Positions 60,407-64,000 of a DNA stretch of 64,000 nt are shown piece by piece. The DNA comes from Natrialba swarupiae (lineage in GTDB: Archaea > Halobacteriota > Halobacteria > Halobacteriales > Natrialbaceae), in contig NZ_VTAW01000002.1 in NCBI RefSeq assembly GCF_008245225.1, positions 1 through 64,000 of the forward strand, given 5' to 3'. The first letter of the stretch is position 1; every line of letters starts with the position of its first letter. Under the pieces are notes generated by a model, which did no database searches, had not been told where the DNA came from, and saw only the letters and a list, made by a program, of their open reading frames with translations. A program made the position numbers and the translations under genes.

Positions 60407-60414
60407 ACTTAAAG
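60407..60414 (-). promoter_or_regulatory. TATA box of queD-queE-queC operon
   Basis: CTTTAAGT (minus strand), 23-30 nt upstream of the queD ATG, is in leaderless spacing. Confidence 0.55.
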
Positions 60415-60505
60415 CTACTCGACGACCGTAATCGATTCACGACACCGGCGCGCAGGCCTATCTTCGAGGGGCTGCCCAACTGGGTATGAATTAACTGGAG
60501 GCTCT

Positions 60506-60595
60506 ACTAGTGGCGTTCCAAACCTGCACTGGTGGGTGGAACCGATGGCGGTCGTCTCGTTTCACCCATCAGTCGACGTTTGGAACGGTACTAGT
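60506..60595. repeat. Family-2 palindromic element, 90 bp, bounded by ACTAGT
   Basis: Same length and ends as 36630-36719. Shared blocks include CCAAACCTG, ACTG, TGGGT and CATCAGTCGACG (with variants). Arms CCAAACCTGCACTGGTGGGT and the complement of the right arm form an imperfect inverted repeat. The TAG stop of the winged-helix gene (minus strand, 60591-60593) is within its last ACTAGT. Confidence 0.75.
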
Positions 60596-60941
60596 CACCG
60601 AGCTGATCTTGCAGTTGGTTTTTCGCCTCGGTCCGTCGCTTCCGGGAGAACTCCGGTTGGTCGCCCGAGAAGTCGACCTCGAGTTCGTCGACCGTCCGTC
60701 GATAAATGTTCGTTCGACGACCCTCCTCGGAGAGCTTGCGTCCCTCGCAGGTTAGCAGGCCTGCGTCGACGAGTTCCTCGATGCGACGGTAACAGGTCGC
60801 GATCGGGATCTCGATATCTTCACTCAACGCCTGGGCCGACTTGGGGGTCCCTGCAGCACAGAGAATCTCGGCACTGTACTTGTTACCGAGCGCCGAGAGG
60901 ACACCAGCCGGATCCGAGTCGGTTCGTTTCGAACGAGGCAT
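60591..60941 (-). CDS. Winged-helix transcriptional regulator
   Basis: 116 aa from MPRSKRTDSDPAGVLSALGN. It has a winged helix: YSAEILCAAGTPKSAQALSE, DIEIPIATCYRRIEELVDAG as recognition helix, and LLTCEGRKLSEEGRRTNIYR as wing, then a basic/acidic helical tail. The pattern resembles ArsR/DUF7342-type haloarchaeal regulators. Target unknown. A TATA-like TTTAAAAT lies just upstream. Stop within the family-2 repeat. Confidence 0.78.
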   Translation of the reverse strand: MPRSKRTDSDPAGVLSALGNKYSAEILCAAGTPKSAQALSEDIEIPIATCYRRIEELVDAGLLTCEGRKLSEEGRRTNIYRRTVDELEVDFSGDQPEFSRKRRTEAKNQLQDQLGD

Positions 60942-61052
60942 CGTTGTAGTATTTTAAATTATCAAGATTGAATCTTGTGGTTCGTGTGACCGTCACGACA
61001 GGGTACGAAAGATGGCGAGATGCCTTTGGCGAACCGGGTCGAACGGGTCGAT

Positions 61053-61748
61053 ATGAACACCGCAGTCGTTACGGTCGGAGACGAACTGCTCGCGGGACGG
61101 ACGACGGATACGAACGCCACGTGGCTCTGCGAGCAACTCGCCACACGCGGTGTGACGGTCGAACGGGTCACTACCGTTCCCGACCGGGTCGGAGACATCG
61201 CCCGCGTCGTCAACGAGTATCGAGCCGAGTACGACGCGGTGATCGTCACCGGCGGGCTCGGTCCGACACACGACGACGTGACGATGGACGGAGTCGCTGC
61301 TGCGCTCGGAACCGACCTGACGGAACACGAAGACGCCGATGCCTGGCTCGAAAAACAGGGTTACTCCCACGCGGACCTGACCGAGGGGACGACGGAGTTA
61401 CCGGCCGGCGCACGCCCACTCCACAACGAGGTCGGCGTCGCGCCGGGTGCGGCTCTCGAGGGAGTGTACGTACTTCCCGGCGTGCCGGACGAAATGCGGG
61501 CGATGTTCGAGACGATCGAGTCCGAGTTCGTCGGGACGCCGACCCACCGGGCGGTCGTCGTCGCGGACGAACCCGAGAGCGCCTTGCTGGATCGCCTCGA
61601 ACGACTGCGCGAGGAGTTCGACGTCTCCGTTGGGAGCTATCCGGGGGAGTCCGTCCGGGTCGAGATCGAAAACGTGAACGAAACGACCGTCCGCGAAGCA
61701 GCCTCGTGGCTTCGTAACCGCGTCGAAACGACCGACGACGGTCGGTAG
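61053..61748 (+). CDS. CinA-type molybdopterin-binding domain protein
   Basis: 231 aa from MNTAVVTVGDELLAGRTTDT. The MoaB/Mog-like domain carries VGDELLAGRTTDTNA, VIVTGGLGPTHDDVTMDGVA and PLHNEVGVAPGAALEGVYVL, with the last region of CinA N-terminal (COG1058). The C-terminal NMN deamidase domain of bacterial CinA is absent, so the annotation is competence/damage-inducible protein A-type only. Role unknown, possibly nucleotide hydrolysis (ADP-ribose). Confidence 0.85.
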   Translation: MNTAVVTVGDELLAGRTTDTNATWLCEQLATRGVTVERVTTVPDRVGDIARVVNEYRAEYDAVIVTGGLGPTHDDVTMDGVAAALGTDLTEHEDADAWLEKQGYSHADLTEGTTELPAGARPLHNEVGVAPGAALEGVYVLPGVPDEMRAMFETIESEFVGTPTHRAVVVADEPESALLDRLERLREEFDVSVGSYPGESVRVEIENVNETTVREAASWLRNRVETTDDGR

Positions 61749-61751
61749 CAG

Positions 61752-61877
61752 CTATCGGTACAGGTAGACGAGCCAGACGACGGTGACGAGCACCGCCAGG
61801 AGCAACGTTCCCCAGCCGACCAGATCCATGGGCAATACTGGCTCCGCGTTGAGAATACCGTTGGTGAGTTCGGTCAT
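61752..61877 (-). CDS. 41-aa single-helix membrane protein
   Basis: Translation from ATG 61877 gives MTELTNGILNAEPVLPMDLV, then a single hydrophobic helix (GWGTLLLAVLVTVVWLVYLY) and a final arginine. The stop is 3 bp from the CinA gene end. Codon composition and the clean helix suggest a real small membrane protein, though it is short. A TATA-type signal is not obvious. Confidence 0.55.
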   Translation of the reverse strand: MTELTNGILNAEPVLPMDLVGWGTLLLAVLVTVVWLVYLYR

Positions 61878-61971
61878 ATGCGTGGATCACTGCCCATCCC
61901 TCTTAGTCTTTCAGAAACGACGCCGTGGGGAGATCCACACGGCTTTAGGAGTGTCTCACCTATGCTCGAGC

Positions 61972-63132
61972 ATGGAATCGATCGGCGTCGTAGTTAATCC
62001 GATCGCGGGAATGGGTGGACGGGTCGGTCTGAAGGGGACCGACGACACTCTCGAGGAGGCCAAACACCGCGGCGCGGAGGCGCGCGCACCGGATCGGGCC
62101 CGCGAGGCGCTCGAGTCGCTCTCCAGTCGCCTGCCGACGCTCAGCGTCTACACTGCCGCCGGCGTGATGGGTGAGTACGCTGCGGTGGACGCGGGATACG
62201 AGCCCGAGGTGGTGTACGATCCGTCGGCCGACGGGAGCGGTGCCGACGTCGAAGGCGACCCGTCTAGCAGGGATCGACGCGAGGCCGACGGGCCACCGAG
62301 CGAGATCGATCCGGCGGAGGCTGGTACGACCGCGGCGGATACCCACCAGGCCGTTCGAGCGTTCCTCGAGTGTGGGGTCGACCTGATCCTCTTCGTCGGC
62401 GGCGACGGAACCGCCACCGATGTCGCCACGACGCTCGAGGAAGAGGGGGCGAACGTTCCGATCCTCGGGGTTCCTGCTGGCGTCAAGATCTACTCGTCAG
62501 TGTTCGCCGTGACTCCCGGGAACGTCGGCAGGACTCTCGCCGAGTTCGATCGCGTCGAACCCAGGGAGGTCAACGACATCGACGAGGCCGCCTATCGGGA
62601 AGGTGAGGTTAAATCCCGTCTCGAAGCCGTCGCAGATGTCCCGGTCGCGCCGACCGTTCAGTCGAGCAAACAGCTCGCCAGTGGCAGCGTCGACACCCTG
62701 GCCGAGGGGGTCGCCCGCGATATCGATCCCGATCGGACGTACGTCTTCGGCCCGGGCGGGACGGTCGGCGCGATCGAGGCAGAACTCGAAATCGACGCGT
62801 CACCTCTCGGCGTCGACGTCTGGCGGGACGGAGAACTGCTCGTCCGCGACGGTGCCGAAGCCGACGTTCTCGAGGTGCTCGAGGATCCAGTGACGATCGT
62901 GGTCTCGCCGATCGGCGGCCAGGGGTTCGTCTTCGGCCGCGGGAACCACCAGATTTCGCCGGCGGTGATCGATCGAGCCGACGACATCGAAATCGTCGCG
63001 ACCGGCGCGAAACTCGACGGTCTCGAGATGTTGCGAACCGATACGGACGACGAATCGATCGACGAGGATCTCAGGGGCTGGACACACGTTCGGACGGGGC
63101 GGTTTACGACTCGGTTGATCCGACTCGTCTAA
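61972..63132 (+). CDS. ATP-NAD kinase family protein
   Basis: 386 aa from MESIGVVVNPIAGMGGRVGL. The lead-in NPIAGMGGRVGLKGTDD and core LILFVGGDGTATDVATTLEE (GGDGT) are diagnostic. Later blocks include PILGVPAGVKIYSSVFAVTP and VVSPIGGQGFVFGRGNHQIS. It belongs to the COG3199-type NAD kinase group; the phosphorylated substrate in Archaea is uncertain. An acidic insert of about 45 residues near 95-130 is haloarchaeal. Upstream in-frame starts are rejected. Confidence 0.85.
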   Translation: MESIGVVVNPIAGMGGRVGLKGTDDTLEEAKHRGAEARAPDRAREALESLSSRLPTLSVYTAAGVMGEYAAVDAGYEPEVVYDPSADGSGADVEGDPSSRDRREADGPPSEIDPAEAGTTAADTHQAVRAFLECGVDLILFVGGDGTATDVATTLEEEGANVPILGVPAGVKIYSSVFAVTPGNVGRTLAEFDRVEPREVNDIDEAAYREGEVKSRLEAVADVPVAPTVQSSKQLASGSVDTLAEGVARDIDPDRTYVFGPGGTVGAIEAELEIDASPLGVDVWRDGELLVRDGAEADVLEVLEDPVTIVVSPIGGQGFVFGRGNHQISPAVIDRADDIEIVATGAKLDGLEMLRTDTDDESIDEDLRGWTHVRTGRFTTRLIRLV

Positions 63133-63270
63133 TCTCGATCACAGAGCGATCGGAGCGACCACGTGTGATATTCACCTAGGTCGATAGATTTTGTATAAGG
63201 GATAGGTCGAAACTCGGTTGTAAGATAACTATATAACGATTATCCCGTTCAGTAATGCCAATATAGTCAA

Positions 63271-63278
63271 TATTAAGG
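63271..63278 (+). promoter_or_regulatory. TATA box of the AbrB-PhoU gene
   Basis: TATTAAGG lies 23-30 nt upstream of the ATG at 63301. The upstream stretch 63133-63270 is AT-rich without a gene. Confidence 0.55.
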
Positions 63279-63300
63279 TACGGCCTTCCATAGGGGGTGT

Positions 63301-64000
63301 ATGGAAACGCGGAAAGTGCAGCGACTCGGGCCATCGACACTCGCGATGACCCTCCCTGCGGAGTGGGCGTCGGAACACGACGTCGAGAAAGGCGACGAAG
63401 TGTCGCTTCGAACCAGTGGGAAAGGAACACTGACGGTGATGCCGGAATCGGCGAGTTCCGAGGAAACGGAGGCGATTATCCACGCTGACGATCTCGATGC
63501 GAGTGCCGTCGAACGGGCGATCGTCGCCCAGTACGTCCTCGGCCGCCGCGTCATCCGCATCGAGCGCGAGGACGGCGCCCTCGAGTCGGAACACATCAAC
63601 GCGGTCTATCAGGCCGAAACCCAGCTGATGGGTCTCGGCGTCATCGAGGAGACCCCAGAGAGCATCTCGATCCGGTGTTCGGTCGATCCCGAAGACTTCA
63701 CGCTCGACAACCTCTTAGAGCGTCTCGAGCGAACCGGACAGACCATGCGAGGGGAGGGGATCAAGGCGTTGGCCCACGGAAATCCGGATCTCGCTCAGCG
63801 CGCGCTCAACCGGGAGCGACAGGCGAACAAAATCTTCGTCTTGCTGTTGCGACTGATCTTTACCGCCTACCAGAATCCGAACCTCGCTCGAGCGGTCGGC
63901 CTCGATACCGGGTTCCCGCTGATCGGCTACCGCTCTATCGCGAAGAATCTCGAACTGACAGCCGACAACGGTGAGGACATCGCCGACATCGTCCTCGAGA
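63301..64000 (+). CDS. AbrB-PhoU fusion phosphate signalling protein (partial, cut by window end)
   Basis: Starts METRKVQRLGPSTLAMTLPA. The first ~50 residues are a SpoVT/AbrB-type swapped-hairpin DNA-binding domain (WASEHDVEKGDEVSLRTSGK). From ~residue 70 a helical PhoU-like domain follows (IEREDGALESEHINAVYQAE; LRLIFTAYQNPNLARAVG). At least 233 residues are visible and the frame is open at the window end. Haloarchaeal proteins of this kind are linked to phosphate (pst) regulation. The partner transporter would be outside the window. Confidence 0.88.
   Translation, partial: METRKVQRLGPSTLAMTLPAEWASEHDVEKGDEVSLRTSGKGTLTVMPESASSEETEAIIHADDLDASAVERAIVAQYVLGRRVIRIEREDGALESEHINAVYQAETQLMGLGVIEETPESISIRCSVDPEDFTLDNLLERLERTGQTMRGEGIKALAHGNPDLAQRALNRERQANKIFVLLLRLIFTAYQNPNLARAVGLDTGFPLIGYRSIAKNLELTADNGEDIADIVLE

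Noticed and set aside
1-64000. Insertion sequences or transposases
   Set aside because: No transposase motif or paired terminal repeats with target duplication were recognised; the palindromic families are too short to encode one.

Overview
The window is a stretch of haloarchaeal chromosome. Nearly all proteins are acidic (D/E-rich), the coding DNA is GC-rich with many CTCGAG/GTCGAC words, TATA boxes lie about 23-35 nt upstream of start codons (leaderless transcripts), and many genes are Archaea- or Halobacteria-specific: FEN1 flap endonuclease, the archaeosine precursor genes queD-queE-queC, a HalX response regulator, a UPF0058 protein, FlaI/FlaJ-type secretion proteins and a PhoU protein with an AbrB-like head. 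A member of the Natrialbales (Natrinema/Haloterrigena/Natronorubrum-like) is a reasonable guess, but this is inference.

Layout. 0-3.5 kb: a four-gene minus-strand cluster of very acidic proteins with glycine-zipper or amphipathic segments, unlike its housekeeping surroundings; this is my best candidate for an undescribed system. 3.7-11.1 kb: DUF2797, a BsuPI-like domain protein, cbiX with a DR2241-like partner, membrane proteins and purA. 11.3-16.4 kb: a winged-helix protein, an 857-aa multidomain protein with a nuclease-like tail, a UPF0058 protein, and an orphan iron-type ABC ATPase behind a DtxR-type palindrome. 16.6-20.6 kb: a secretion/pilus ATPase and membrane-core pair. 20.7-25.6 kb: a methyltransferase, tRNA-Gly(TCC), and membrane/lipoprotein genes. 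25.7-32.7 kb: FEN1, then cbiE, cbiA and cbiL interleaved with unrelated genes, then a YqcI/YcgG (GntA-like) protein. 32.9-38.5 kb: tyrA, an Rsm22-like protein, surE and small regulators. 38.5-47.3 kb: an MFS transporter, two acyl-CoA dehydrogenases, a 3-hydroxyacyl-CoA dehydrogenase/enoyl-CoA hydratase fusion, and a convergent response regulator and sensor kinase. 47.3-56.5 kb: a gene with a damaged start, a cupin, a NikR-like regulator, a creatininase family protein, a 7TM histidine kinase, GDPD, SDR and others. 56.6-64 kb: glnA, queDEC, a winged-helix regulator, a CinA-type protein, an NAD kinase family protein, and the first part of an AbrB-PhoU gene cut by the window edge.

Non-coding structure. 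Two families of short palindromic elements are scattered between genes. Family 1 (about 85 bp, ends TGATACGG...CCGTATCA) has four well-preserved copies whose long stems differ in sequence yet still pair through compensatory changes, plus degenerate copies. Family 2 has two copies of exactly 90 bp bounded by ACTAGT. In both families the terminal bases often supply the stop codon (TGA or TAG) of the neighbouring gene. I saw no insertion sequence, CRISPR array, rRNA or replication origin.
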